This document shows, piece after piece, positions 15,612-23,739 of a stretch of 64,000 nucleotides of DNA. Source of the stretch: G963701675 sp963701675 (GTDB lineage: Bacteria > Planctomycetota > Planctomycetia > Gemmatales > Gemmataceae); assembly GCA_963701675.1 (NCBI GenBank), contig OY969623.1:5828001-5892000 (forward strand). The letters run 5' to 3'. Both the position numbers and the translations under genes were made by a program. Positions within the stretch are counted from its first letter, which is position 1, and every line of letters starts with the position of its first letter. The notes under the pieces were generated by a model. It saw only the letters and a list, made by a program, of their open reading frames with translations, was not told the origin of the DNA and did not search any database.

Positions 15612-16565
15612 ATGAAGAACAACCACAATCTGAAAGTCTTCAGCGGCCGTGCCAACATTCCATTGGCCGAGAAGATCGCGCTGTCCCTCGGAGATTCCCT
15701 GGGTAAGGTAACGCTTTCGAACTTCCCGGACGGTGAGATTTCCGTTCGCATCGAAGAAGACGTGCGTGGCCGAGATGTCTTCCTCGTTCAACCCACTTGC
15801 CCGCCGGTCAATGAGAACCTCATGGAGCTGTTGATCATGCTCGACAGCTTCAAGCGTGCCAGCGCCGACCGCATCACGGCAGTGCTGCCGTACTATGGCT
15901 ACGCCCGGCAAGACCGCAAGGACCAGGGCCGGGTTCCTATAACCGCCAAGCTCGTGGCCAACTTGCTGACCTCAGCGGGTGTGGATCGGGTGTTGGCGTT
16001 GGACCTGCATGCCGCCCAGATTCAGGGCTTCTTCGATATCCCGGTGGACCACATGCTTGCGGCGCCGGTCATCAACGATTACATCCGCAGCCTGGACATC
16101 CCGCCGTCGGACTTTGTGGTCCTCAGCCCGGATGAAGGAAGCATCAAACGCGCGTTGATCCATCAAAAGAAGTTGGGCGGCTCGATTGCCGTGGTGGACA
16201 AGCGCCGTTCCAGTGCCACCGAAACCGAGCAGGCCAATCTGATCGGCGCTTCGCTCAAAGGCAAGGTTGCCGTCATTTTCGACGACATGATGACCACGGC
16301 CGGCAGCGTCGTCGGCGCGGCCAATGTCGCCAAGCACAACGGCGCCCGCGAAATCCTGGCTTGCGCCACCCACGCGGTTTTATGCGGCCCGGCCATCGAA
16401 CGGCTCCGCGACGCGCCAATCAAACAAGTCGTGGTCACCGACACCATTCCGCTCCCACCCAATAAACAACTGCCCTTCATTCGCGTCCTCACCGTAGCGC
16501 CGCTTTTGGCAGACGCGATCAAGCGAATTCACTTCAATGAATCGGTGAGTAAGTTGTTTGAGTAA
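15612..16565 (+). CDS. prs: Ribose-phosphate pyrophosphokinase
   Basis: A 317-residue cytosolic enzyme making PRPP from ribose 5-phosphate and ATP for nucleotide, histidine and tryptophan synthesis. Recognisable blocks are FSGRANIPLAEKIA at the N terminus, VFLVQPTCPPVNENLMELL, the catalytic-loop YARQDRK, and the PRPP-binding VAVIFDDMMTTAGS. The length fits the family. ATG 15612 begins the conserved N terminus. An open frame back to 15513 lacks family similarity. It is transcribed alone, followed by a family-B palindrome. Confidence 0.96.
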   Translation: MKNNHNLKVFSGRANIPLAEKIALSLGDSLGKVTLSNFPDGEISVRIEEDVRGRDVFLVQPTCPPVNENLMELLIMLDSFKRASADRITAVLPYYGYARQDRKDQGRVPITAKLVANLLTSAGVDRVLALDLHAAQIQGFFDIPVDHMLAAPVINDYIRSLDIPPSDFVVLSPDEGSIKRALIHQKKLGGSIAVVDKRRSSATETEQANLIGASLKGKVAVIFDDMMTTAGSVVGAANVAKHNGAREILACATHAVLCGPAIERLRDAPIKQVVVTDTIPLPPNKQLPFIRVLTVAPLLADAIKRIHFNESVSKLFE

Positions 16566-16610
16566 GTTCGGATTCATAGCCTAAAGCACGTCGTCGCGCC
16601 TCTTGTCCTC

Positions 16611-16687
16611 TGTAGGGTGCGTCCAGTCTGCGCAGACGCACCGAAGCGCTGTCGACATGGCGGTGCGTCTGCGCAGACTGGACTACA
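16611..16687. repeat. Palindromic element family B, copy 3
   Basis: Left arm 16611-16643 (TGTAGGGTGCGTCCAGTCTG...) and right arm 16661-16687 (CGGTGCGTCTGCGCAGACTG then GACTACA). The right arm lacks six bases (GCACCC) relative to the left. It lies between prs and the 4Fe-4S/NrfD gene. Apart from this element, the gap 16566-16723 shows nothing. Confidence 0.8.
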
Positions 16688-16723
16688 GAGAGCGCAGAGA
16701 CCGCAGAAAGAACCGAATTCTCC

Positions 16724-18259
16724 ATGCCTACCTTCGGCTTCGTCATCGACAACCGCAAGTGCATCGGTTGCCATGCGTGCACTGTGGCGTGCAAGAGCGA
16801 GCACCAGGTGCCGATCGGCGTCGATCGCACGTGGGTGAAGTATGTCGAAAAGGGGACGTTTCCGAACAATCGCCGACTTTTTACGGTGATGCGGTGCAAC
16901 CATTGCGACTGGGCCCCTTGCGTCACCATTTGCCCGGTGACAGCGCTCTACAAGCGTGCTGACGGCGTGGTCGATTTCAACAATGAGCGCTGCATCGGCT
17001 GCAAGTCGTGTTTGCAAGCTTGCCCGTATGATGCGCTTTACATCGACCCGGACACTCAAACCGCGGCAAAGTGTAATTTCTGCACGCACCGGCTCGAAAT
17101 CGGATTGGAGCCGAGCTGTGTCGTGGTCTGTCCGGTGCAGGCGATTATCGCCGGCGACACGAGCGATCCGACGAGCGAGATTTCGCGCCTTCTGGATCGC
17201 CATCCGGTGCAGGTGCGGAAACCGGAGAAGGGAACAAAGCCGAAACTGTTCTACATCGACGCGGATGTGGCCTCATTAGTGCCGAACCAGACGGAAGCGG
17301 ATGAGCGTTTCTTGTGGAGCCGGGGCGACTCAAGGGCGGACAAGGGAAAGTACAACCAGATGGAGCGAACGAGCCTGCCGATGGCGGTATCGAATTCGGC
17401 TCCGCGCCGTGTGTACGATGTTCAACCCCGGAAACCTGCGTGGGGTTGGGAAGTCGTTGCCTACACGTGGACGAAAGCGATAGCGACCGGATCGCTCCTC
17501 GCGGTGTTCGCATCCAGGCTCATCAATGGAACGGCAGCCGCGGCACGCCTTGCTTTGCCGATGGGCGTGATCGCGCTGTTGTTCTTGGTGCTGACCGCGG
17601 GCCTTCTCGTGGCCGATTTGAAACAGCCGAGACGATTCCTGTACGTCTTGTTGCGGCCGCAATGGCGCTCATGGCTCGTTCGCGGAGCGTACATGCTCAC
17701 TGCATATGGAGGACTAGTAACGGTCTGGCTCTTGGCCCATTTGCTCGGACTGGACGCGTGGGCCGATGCGCTGCTCTGGCCGTGCGCGCTCTTCGCCGTC
17801 GGCGCCGCCGTCTACACCGCGTTTCTTTTCGCGCAGGCCAAAGGCCGCGATTTCTGGCAAAACCCGCTTTTGAGCCTCCATTTGCTCGTGCACGCGTTGG
17901 TTGCAGGCGGCGCTGTCTGGGTCATCGTAGACACGTTGTCGGCGGCGAATGTGCGTCATGCGCGACTCTTTACTGCGAGCATGCTCGTCTTGAGCCTCGT
18001 GACCCTGCTAGCGGAAATCCTTACGACGCCACCAACCGCGGATGCACTTCGAGCCTCGCACTGGATTATCGACATCCGCCGACACATGGGTCATTGGTTC
18101 TGGGGCGTAGGAGTTGCGGGGGGACACGTCGGACCTATCGTCTGGCTAGTCTTGGGAAATGTGTCGGCCGGCGTGGCGGCCGCCATTTTCGCACTGGCAG
18201 GATTGTGGGTCATCGAATGGTTGTGGGTGGAAGCCCCGCAACGGGTACCGTTGAGTTAA
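16724..18259 (+). CDS. 4Fe-4S ferredoxin / NrfD-like membrane anchor fusion
   Basis: A 511-residue electron-transfer and membrane subunit of a complex iron-sulfur molybdoenzyme. The N-terminal 140 residues hold 16 Cys in four groups (C13-16-19-23, C58-61-66-70, C90-93-96-100, C117-120-132-136), enough for four [4Fe-4S] clusters as in PsrB/DmsB. A linker follows, then from about residue 240 an NrfD/PsrC/DmsC-type region with about eight hydrophobic helices that would exchange electrons with quinone. In most systems these are two genes. The catalytic subunit follows directly (TAATG overlap). Confidence 0.9.
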   Translation: MPTFGFVIDNRKCIGCHACTVACKSEHQVPIGVDRTWVKYVEKGTFPNNRRLFTVMRCNHCDWAPCVTICPVTALYKRADGVVDFNNERCIGCKSCLQACPYDALYIDPDTQTAAKCNFCTHRLEIGLEPSCVVVCPVQAIIAGDTSDPTSEISRLLDRHPVQVRKPEKGTKPKLFYIDADVASLVPNQTEADERFLWSRGDSRADKGKYNQMERTSLPMAVSNSAPRRVYDVQPRKPAWGWEVVAYTWTKAIATGSLLAVFASRLINGTAAAARLALPMGVIALLFLVLTAGLLVADLKQPRRFLYVLLRPQWRSWLVRGAYMLTAYGGLVTVWLLAHLLGLDAWADALLWPCALFAVGAAVYTAFLFAQAKGRDFWQNPLLSLHLLVHALVAGGAVWVIVDTLSAANVRHARLFTASMLVLSLVTLLAEILTTPPTADALRASHWIIDIRRHMGHWFWGVGVAGGHVGPIVWLVLGNVSAGVAAAIFALAGLWVIEWLWVEAPQRVPLS

Positions 18260-21111
18260 TGGAGTTCGCCGTGTCGGAACGCACGAGCTGGATCGAACGG
18301 GCGGCCGTCAAACTCGGCATTCTGGATGACACTCCGCCGCGACAGGACGATGCCGCGTCGAGTGAACTCCGCAACGCCCCGCCGCCGGACGAATGGGACG
18401 ACTGGGTTGAAGTCGAGGCCCACGGCTGGCCGGCACGGCGCATCGAGAAGCACTATCATCTCGTGCCGACGACGTGTTTCAATTGCGAGTCCGCGTGCGG
18501 TTTGGTTGCCTACGTCGACAAAGAAACTCACACGATCCGCAAGTTCGAGGGCAACCCCGTTCACCCGGCGAGCCGTGGCCGACTTTGCGCCAAGGGGCCG
18601 GCCACTATTAATCAGGTCTTGGACCCGGACCGAATCCTGCACCCGCTGCGGCGTGTCGGCAAACGCGGCGAAGGCAAATGGGAGCAAATCGACTGGGCCC
18701 AAGCCGTGGCGATGATTGCCCGGCGGATTCGCGCCGCTCTCGAAGAGAAAAGGCACAATGAAGTCGTTTACCACGTCGGCCGGCCTGGAAACGAAGGTTA
18801 TGTCGAGCGCGTGCTCCAGGGCTGGGGAGTAGACGGCCACAACAGCCACACCAATATTTGTTCGTCCGGCGCGCGATTCGGATACGCGATCTGGCAGTTC
18901 TACGATCGACCCAGCCCCGACCACGCCAACGCGGAGTTCATTCTCCTCATCTCCGCCCATTTAGAATCCGGGCATTACTTCAATCCTCACGCCCAACGGA
19001 TCATCGAAGGCAAGCTGTCCGGCGCGAAGCTCGCGGTCATGGACACCCGATTGTCCAACACCGCATCGATGGCCGACTACTGGCTGCCCACGCGACCGGG
19101 CACGGAAGCAGCGGCATTGTTGGCGATGGCCCGAGTCATTCTGGATGAGAAGCTCTACGACGCCGATTTCTTGAGCCGGTGGGTGAATTGGGAGACGTAT
19201 CTAAAGAAACTCCACCCCGATTCGCCCGTCTCGCTGGACGGTTTTCTGTCGTGTTTGAAGGCGGATTATGCCCGGTTCACGCCGGAATATGCGGAGATAG
19301 AGTCCGGCATTCCCGCGACGACAATTGTCGAAGTGGCGCGCCGCATCGGCAGGGCCGGTCATCGCTTTGCCGCCCACAACTGGCGCGGGCCGGCCAGCGG
19401 GCACCTCGGCGGCTGGCAAGTGGCTCGCTGTCTGCACTTCTTGAGTGTCCTGGTCGGCGCGGTCGGCACGGAGGGCGGAACCAATCCAAGCGCCTGGAGT
19501 AAGTTCAAGCCGCAATACTTCGACGTCCCGCCGCCGCAAGAGGTGTGGAACGAGTTGCATTTCCCGAATGAGTACCCACTCGCGCATTACGAAATGAGTT
19601 TCTTGCTCCCGCATTTTCTGAAGGAAGGCCGCGGCAAGATCGACGTCTATTTCACACGCGTCTTCAACCCGGTTTGGACTTATCCCGACGGTTTTAGTTG
19701 GATTGAAGCGCTAAGCGATGAGTCGAAAATTGGGCTTCACGTGGCGTTGACGCCGACTTGGAACGAAACCGCGTATTGGGCGGACCTCGTGCTGCCGATG
19801 GGTCACGGTCCGGAGCGCCATGACCTCAATAGCTACGAAACCCATAGCGGCACCTGGATCGCCTTTCGCCAGCCCGTGTTGCGCGTCGCTAAAGAAAAGG
19901 CCGGTCAGCCGATACAGCACACCTACGAAGCCAATCCCGGCCAGGTGTGGGAGGAAGACGAATTCTGGATCGAGCTTTCCTGGCAAATCGATCCGGGAGA
20001 CGAGTTGGGTATTCGGCGCCATTTCGAGAGTCCCTATCGACCCGGCCAGAAGATCACGATTGATGAATACTACCGCTACATATTTGAGCGCGTGCCAGGC
20101 CTTTCGGAAACCGCGGCGAAGGAGAATCTCGACCCGCTTGCCTACATGCGAAGGTACGGCGCCTTCGAAGTCATCAAATCCACTTACTCCCGGCACGAAA
20201 GAGCGTTGAACGATGTGGAAAAGAAAGGCGCGCAGGTCGATGCAGCCACTCACAAAGTCCAGAAGGACGGGAAGGATGTTGGAATCGAGTGTGGTGATCG
20301 ATGGGTGGAGGGATTTCCGACGCCCTCTCGAAGGCAGGAACTTTACTCCGAAACACTCGCCGAGTGGGGTTGGCCGGAGTTCGTGCTACCCGATTATATA
20401 CCGAGCCACGTCGACTGGCACACGTTGAACGATGTCGCCGGGGAGTTTTGCCTATTGCCGACGTTCCGCTTGCCGACCTTGATTCACACCCGCAGCGGCG
20501 CGGCGAAATGGCTGAATGAGATCGCCCAGTGTAATCCGCTTTGGATACACCCTTCCGACGGACGCCGACTGGGGCTCGAAGACGGCGACCTGGCTCGAGT
20601 CTCGACCGAGATCGGTCATTTCGTCGACCGCGTCTGGCTCACCGAAGCGATTCGGCCCGGCGTCGTCGCGTGTTCCCACCACCTGGGCCGTTGGCGCCGC
20701 CAGCAGGATGCGCCCGGCAATCGCTTCAGCGCCAACGTTGTCGAGATAACGCAACCGGCGCCCGGGCAATGGAAGGTCCGGCAAATGGAAGGCCCCGGCC
20801 CGTTCGCAAGCGCCGACCCGGACTCATCACGCATCTGGTGGCGCGAAGGCGGTGTGCCACAGAACCTCATCTTCCCCGTCCAGCCGGACCCGATCAGCGG
20901 CATGCACTGCTGGCACCAAAAGGTCCGCGTCGAAAAGGCCCGGGCGGACGACCGTTACGGCGAAGTGTTTGTCGATACGCAGAAGTCACATGAGGTCTAC
21001 AAGCGCTGGCTAGCTCTCACACGTCCCGCCCCCGGCCCGGGCGGCCTGCGCCGCCCGTTGTGGCTGAATCGGCCCCTGCGGCCAAGCACGGCCTCGTTCT
21101 ACATTCGTTAA
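18259..21111 (+). CDS. Molybdopterin-dependent oxidoreductase, catalytic subunit
   Basis: A 950-residue member of the DMSO reductase superfamily. C73, C76, C80 and C110 (TTCFNCESACG ... RGRLCAKG) bind the proximal [4Fe-4S] cluster. Bis-MGD binding blocks follow, including VYHVGRPGNEGYVE, the HTNICSSGARFG segment that may hold the Mo ligand, and a C-terminal dinucleotide-binding domain. The start at ATG 18259 overlaps the TAA of the preceding gene. No twin-arginine signal is present, unlike periplasmic relatives. The substrate is unknown; polysulfide, thiosulfate, tetrathionate or formate-type chemistry are all possible by homology. Confidence 0.9.
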   Translation: MEFAVSERTSWIERAAVKLGILDDTPPRQDDAASSELRNAPPPDEWDDWVEVEAHGWPARRIEKHYHLVPTTCFNCESACGLVAYVDKETHTIRKFEGNPVHPASRGRLCAKGPATINQVLDPDRILHPLRRVGKRGEGKWEQIDWAQAVAMIARRIRAALEEKRHNEVVYHVGRPGNEGYVERVLQGWGVDGHNSHTNICSSGARFGYAIWQFYDRPSPDHANAEFILLISAHLESGHYFNPHAQRIIEGKLSGAKLAVMDTRLSNTASMADYWLPTRPGTEAAALLAMARVILDEKLYDADFLSRWVNWETYLKKLHPDSPVSLDGFLSCLKADYARFTPEYAEIESGIPATTIVEVARRIGRAGHRFAAHNWRGPASGHLGGWQVARCLHFLSVLVGAVGTEGGTNPSAWSKFKPQYFDVPPPQEVWNELHFPNEYPLAHYEMSFLLPHFLKEGRGKIDVYFTRVFNPVWTYPDGFSWIEALSDESKIGLHVALTPTWNETAYWADLVLPMGHGPERHDLNSYETHSGTWIAFRQPVLRVAKEKAGQPIQHTYEANPGQVWEEDEFWIELSWQIDPGDELGIRRHFESPYRPGQKITIDEYYRYIFERVPGLSETAAKENLDPLAYMRRYGAFEVIKSTYSRHERALNDVEKKGAQVDAATHKVQKDGKDVGIECGDRWVEGFPTPSRRQELYSETLAEWGWPEFVLPDYIPSHVDWHTLNDVAGEFCLLPTFRLPTLIHTRSGAAKWLNEIAQCNPLWIHPSDGRRLGLEDGDLARVSTEIGHFVDRVWLTEAIRPGVVACSHHLGRWRRQQDAPGNRFSANVVEITQPAPGQWKVRQMEGPGPFASADPDSSRIWWREGGVPQNLIFPVQPDPISGMHCWHQKVRVEKARADDRYGEVFVDTQKSHEVYKRWLALTRPAPGPGGLRRPLWLNRPLRPSTASFYIR

Positions 21112-21165
21112 GAGACCACGATCACCCCATTGAGTTCAATTATCCCGCGCGACACAATACGCTTT

Positions 21166-21825
21166 ATGAACCAATTGCTAGCGATACCGCGCGAAACTAG
21201 CCGAAACACTGTTTGCCTTTCTGGAGTCGCCTGGCGGACTTATTCACGTCTCCTCCGCGCACTCGAGAACCAACCAGGTTTGCGACTCACCTACGACCGA
21301 GGAGAACTGGAGATTATGTCGCCGCGGTTGGAACATGATGACGATGGCCGATTTCTTGGCGCCTTTGTACTTGTGCTTGCCGAAGAACTTGGAATAACGA
21401 TCAGACCCGGCGGCTCGGCGACGCTTCGACGGCGAATGAAAAAGAAAGGGATCGAACCCGACGAGTGTTTCTGGCTTGCCAACGCACCGCTCATGGCGGG
21501 TCGCCGGCGACTCGATCTGCGCAAAGACCCTCCCCCTGATCTTGCAATTGAAGTGGATGTTACGAGCAGTTCACTTGATCGGATGGGAATCTACTCAGCC
21601 TTGGGCGTACCGGAAGTCTGGAGGTTGGAAGGCGACACGCTATCGTTCCACGTTCTAGGCACGCGCCGACGCTATCGCGAAGTAACCCTAAGTCAGTCGT
21701 TCCCGCTTGTTTCTCCTGGCGACTTAGTCAGTGTGCTGCAAAAAGCTCGTGGTGCACGAGACTTTATACCAGTCATCCGCCAGTTCCGCCGCTGGGTCCG
21801 CCGGCGCCGCAGTCCACGCAACTGA
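21166..21825 (+). CDS. Uma2 family endonuclease-like protein (DUF820)
   Basis: A 219-residue protein of the Uma2/DUF820 family, predicted to have a restriction-endonuclease-like (PD-(D/E)XK) fold and abundant in planctomycetes and cyanobacteria. Signature segments are LRLTYDRGELEIMSPRLEHD, GIEPDECFWLAN, and PPDLAIEVDVTSSSLDRMGIY, which carries the acidic and EVD catalytic residues, then GVPEVWRLEGDTLSFHVL. ATG 21166 begins the conserved MNQLLAIP. A TTG at 21130 is the only earlier option. No partner is adjacent, and the role in the cell is unknown. Confidence 0.88.
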   Translation: MNQLLAIPRETSRNTVCLSGVAWRTYSRLLRALENQPGLRLTYDRGELEIMSPRLEHDDDGRFLGAFVLVLAEELGITIRPGGSATLRRRMKKKGIEPDECFWLANAPLMAGRRRLDLRKDPPPDLAIEVDVTSSSLDRMGIYSALGVPEVWRLEGDTLSFHVLGTRRRYREVTLSQSFPLVSPGDLVSVLQKARGARDFIPVIRQFRRWVRRRRSPRN

Positions 21826-22009
21826 GAACTTCTCTCTGCAACATACTTCAGCCTTTCCGATGTTGTTGGCTGCCGGAGACGAGCGAAAGCCGAAAGCGGG
21901 AGCGGATTTCGACGGTCGTGCCGGTCGGGCTGAGTTTGTTGTTTCGCGAATCGAGCCGCAACACGGAAGGGGAGACGAAACGTATGCGCGACGCGAGTTG
22001 TCCGATACC

Positions 22010-22687
22010 ATGACTAGCGTTTTCGCGAGTGAGAATCCAATGCGCCTCTACGTTGTCGTCATCGCCGTTGTCGTGCTCATGCTGGCGCCGATGCTCATTT
22101 TCGGTGATGAAATCGATGCGCAGTTTGCGGGCGAGCAAGGGCTTGAACGGCTAAGAAGCTACGGTGCTTGGGCGTGGCTGGTGGGCAGCGGCTTGATCAT
22201 TTCGGATTTGGTCCTTCCCGTTCCCTCGACGGCCGTCATCGCTGGGTTAGGAATGCTATACGGTCCGTGGCTGGGCGGCCTGATCGGTGGGGTCGCATCC
22301 ATGCTGGCGGGCTTGCTGGCGTACGTCGGCTGTCGGTTGCTGGGGCAGCGGGCGTTGGATTTCATAGTGGGTGAAGCCAACTTGGAAAAACTGTCACGCT
22401 TCTTCGTCCGCCACGGGATATGGGCGATCGCGCTATCCCGCTGGATGCCGTTGCTGCCCGAGGTTCTGTGTTGCCTCGCCGGCCTTGCACGCGTCCGACT
22501 GGCGCCGTTCATTGCCGCGTTGGCCTGCGGCAGCCTCGCCATGGGCTTTGCCTTCAGCTTCATGGGCGTGGCGTATCTCGACCGCCCGGTCGCGGGGCTG
22601 GTAATCAGTGCGTTGATCCCTCTTGCCGTTTGGCCGATCGCCCACGCTCTTCTGAAACGGCCAAAGAGTGTACCCAAACGGGTGTGA
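22010..22687 (+). CDS. VTT-domain (DedA/SNARE-associated) membrane protein
   Basis: A polytopic membrane protein of about 225 residues from the VTT/DedA/TVP38 family, linked to lipid scrambling or transport. It shows an N-terminal helix (VVVIAVVVLMLAPMLIF) and the family blocks LVLPVPSTAVIAGLGMLYGP and RWMPLLPEVLCCLAGLARV, the latter corresponding to the re-entrant loop with its conserved Arg and Pro. ATG 22010 or ATG 22040 could start it. The second has a GAG nearby and begins directly at the helix. It ends 48 bases from the convergent DUF1963 gene. Confidence 0.82.
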   Translation: MTSVFASENPMRLYVVVIAVVVLMLAPMLIFGDEIDAQFAGEQGLERLRSYGAWAWLVGSGLIISDLVLPVPSTAVIAGLGMLYGPWLGGLIGGVASMLAGLLAYVGCRLLGQRALDFIVGEANLEKLSRFFVRHGIWAIALSRWMPLLPEVLCCLAGLARVRLAPFIAALACGSLAMGFAFSFMGVAYLDRPVAGLVISALIPLAVWPIAHALLKRPKSVPKRV

Positions 22688-22734
22688 GCGCTAAGCCTCT
22701 TAAGGCCATTCCAGAAGGACGTCCTCTTGTTGTC

Positions 22735-23589
22735 TTAGTAGCAGTCTTGCGCGACGTGCGTTCGGCCCTTGTCGTCGATCGAGACATAGAGGCAACCCAT
22801 ATCCCCGATCATTATCTTTTCAGTTTCAGGGCCTTGTTTCCATTCGCCTGGCGGAAGCAGCGGTTCACGCCGGTTCACCCATGGGTATGCTCCATGCGCC
22901 TCCGGTTGCACCGAACTGATGGTGCAAAGGATTCGGCCCGGCAATTCCGGCTTCTCCGAAATAAAAAACGGTGCCTCTCCGATTTGAGTTGCTTGATACT
23001 GAGGTAAGAAGTAAGGGCTCCACAGACTGAGCCCGCGACACGTCACGTCGTTGTCAACGTCCCTTATTTGATTCCATTCAGCATCAGGAAAGCTCAAGGT
23101 GCGGAGGCGGTAGCCGTGACATGAATGAAGCAGACATTGAGGAGCAGGAACTTCAGAAGCTTGCAGACATTCCTTGATTTCGAGAGGATACCATTCGGTC
23201 GCATACTCGCATTCTTCAAGGATTCCGAATACTAACAGCACATCGGCTGGAAGCGGGCCGGTGATGTCTTTCGAATACACAAAACAAAACTGGCCGAAGA
23301 ACTGCATCGGCGCTCCGGCTTTGGTCCTCGGCCATGATCTGCCTGAAATGCGATACGGCAGACCTCCAATTTTGGTTGCGTACGGCACTGATGCTTCGCC
23401 GTCCGCCATCACAAAGATGTCAACGGGAACCGATCTCCCCCATTCGATTTGATCACTGAGTTCTTTACGTAACTGATGATTGTTGCATAGATGGCCCGGG
23501 CTGGTGATTATGTCGCCTTGGTATCGGTTGTGTTCCGGCGTTAGCGGGAACCTCGGCAGCCATTCCTCAATAGAGAGCTGATAGTCCAT
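22735..23589 (-). CDS. DUF1963 (YwqG-like) protein
   Basis: A 284-residue cytosolic protein of the DUF1963/YwqG family, whose function is unknown. The family hallmark is the GGLPYRISGRSWPRTKAG segment followed by QFFGQFCF, seen at about residues 75-100. ATG 23589 is preceded by GGAGATTACCC, a good ribosome site. The gene stands alone, convergent with the VTT gene and divergent from the efflux operon. Nothing else was seen in the 150 bases to the efflux operon. Confidence 0.8.
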   Translation of the reverse strand: MDYQLSIEEWLPRFPLTPEHNRYQGDIITSPGHLCNNHQLRKELSDQIEWGRSVPVDIFVMADGEASVPYATKIGGLPYRISGRSWPRTKAGAPMQFFGQFCFVYSKDITGPLPADVLLVFGILEECEYATEWYPLEIKECLQASEVPAPQCLLHSCHGYRLRTLSFPDAEWNQIRDVDNDVTCRGLSLWSPYFLPQYQATQIGEAPFFISEKPELPGRILCTISSVQPEAHGAYPWVNRREPLLPPGEWKQGPETEKIMIGDMGCLYVSIDDKGRTHVAQDCY

Positions 23590-23739
23590 GGGTAATCTCC
23601 GAGCCGCGGCGGTGAACGTCTTGGACTGAGGCCATTCTAGAGAGACGCGATTCCGACATCCTTCAAGTAGGGCAAAGTTTGCCGTCGATACTCACTATGT
23701 GCGTTACTGCGCCTGTGCGGGGGATTCCGCGGAGTGAGA

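Noticed and set aside
17314..18258. Long upstream extension of the molybdoenzyme frame
   Set aside because: It lies in another frame within the NrfD-fusion gene and shows low-complexity Arg-rich sequence. Real translation begins at ATG 18259.
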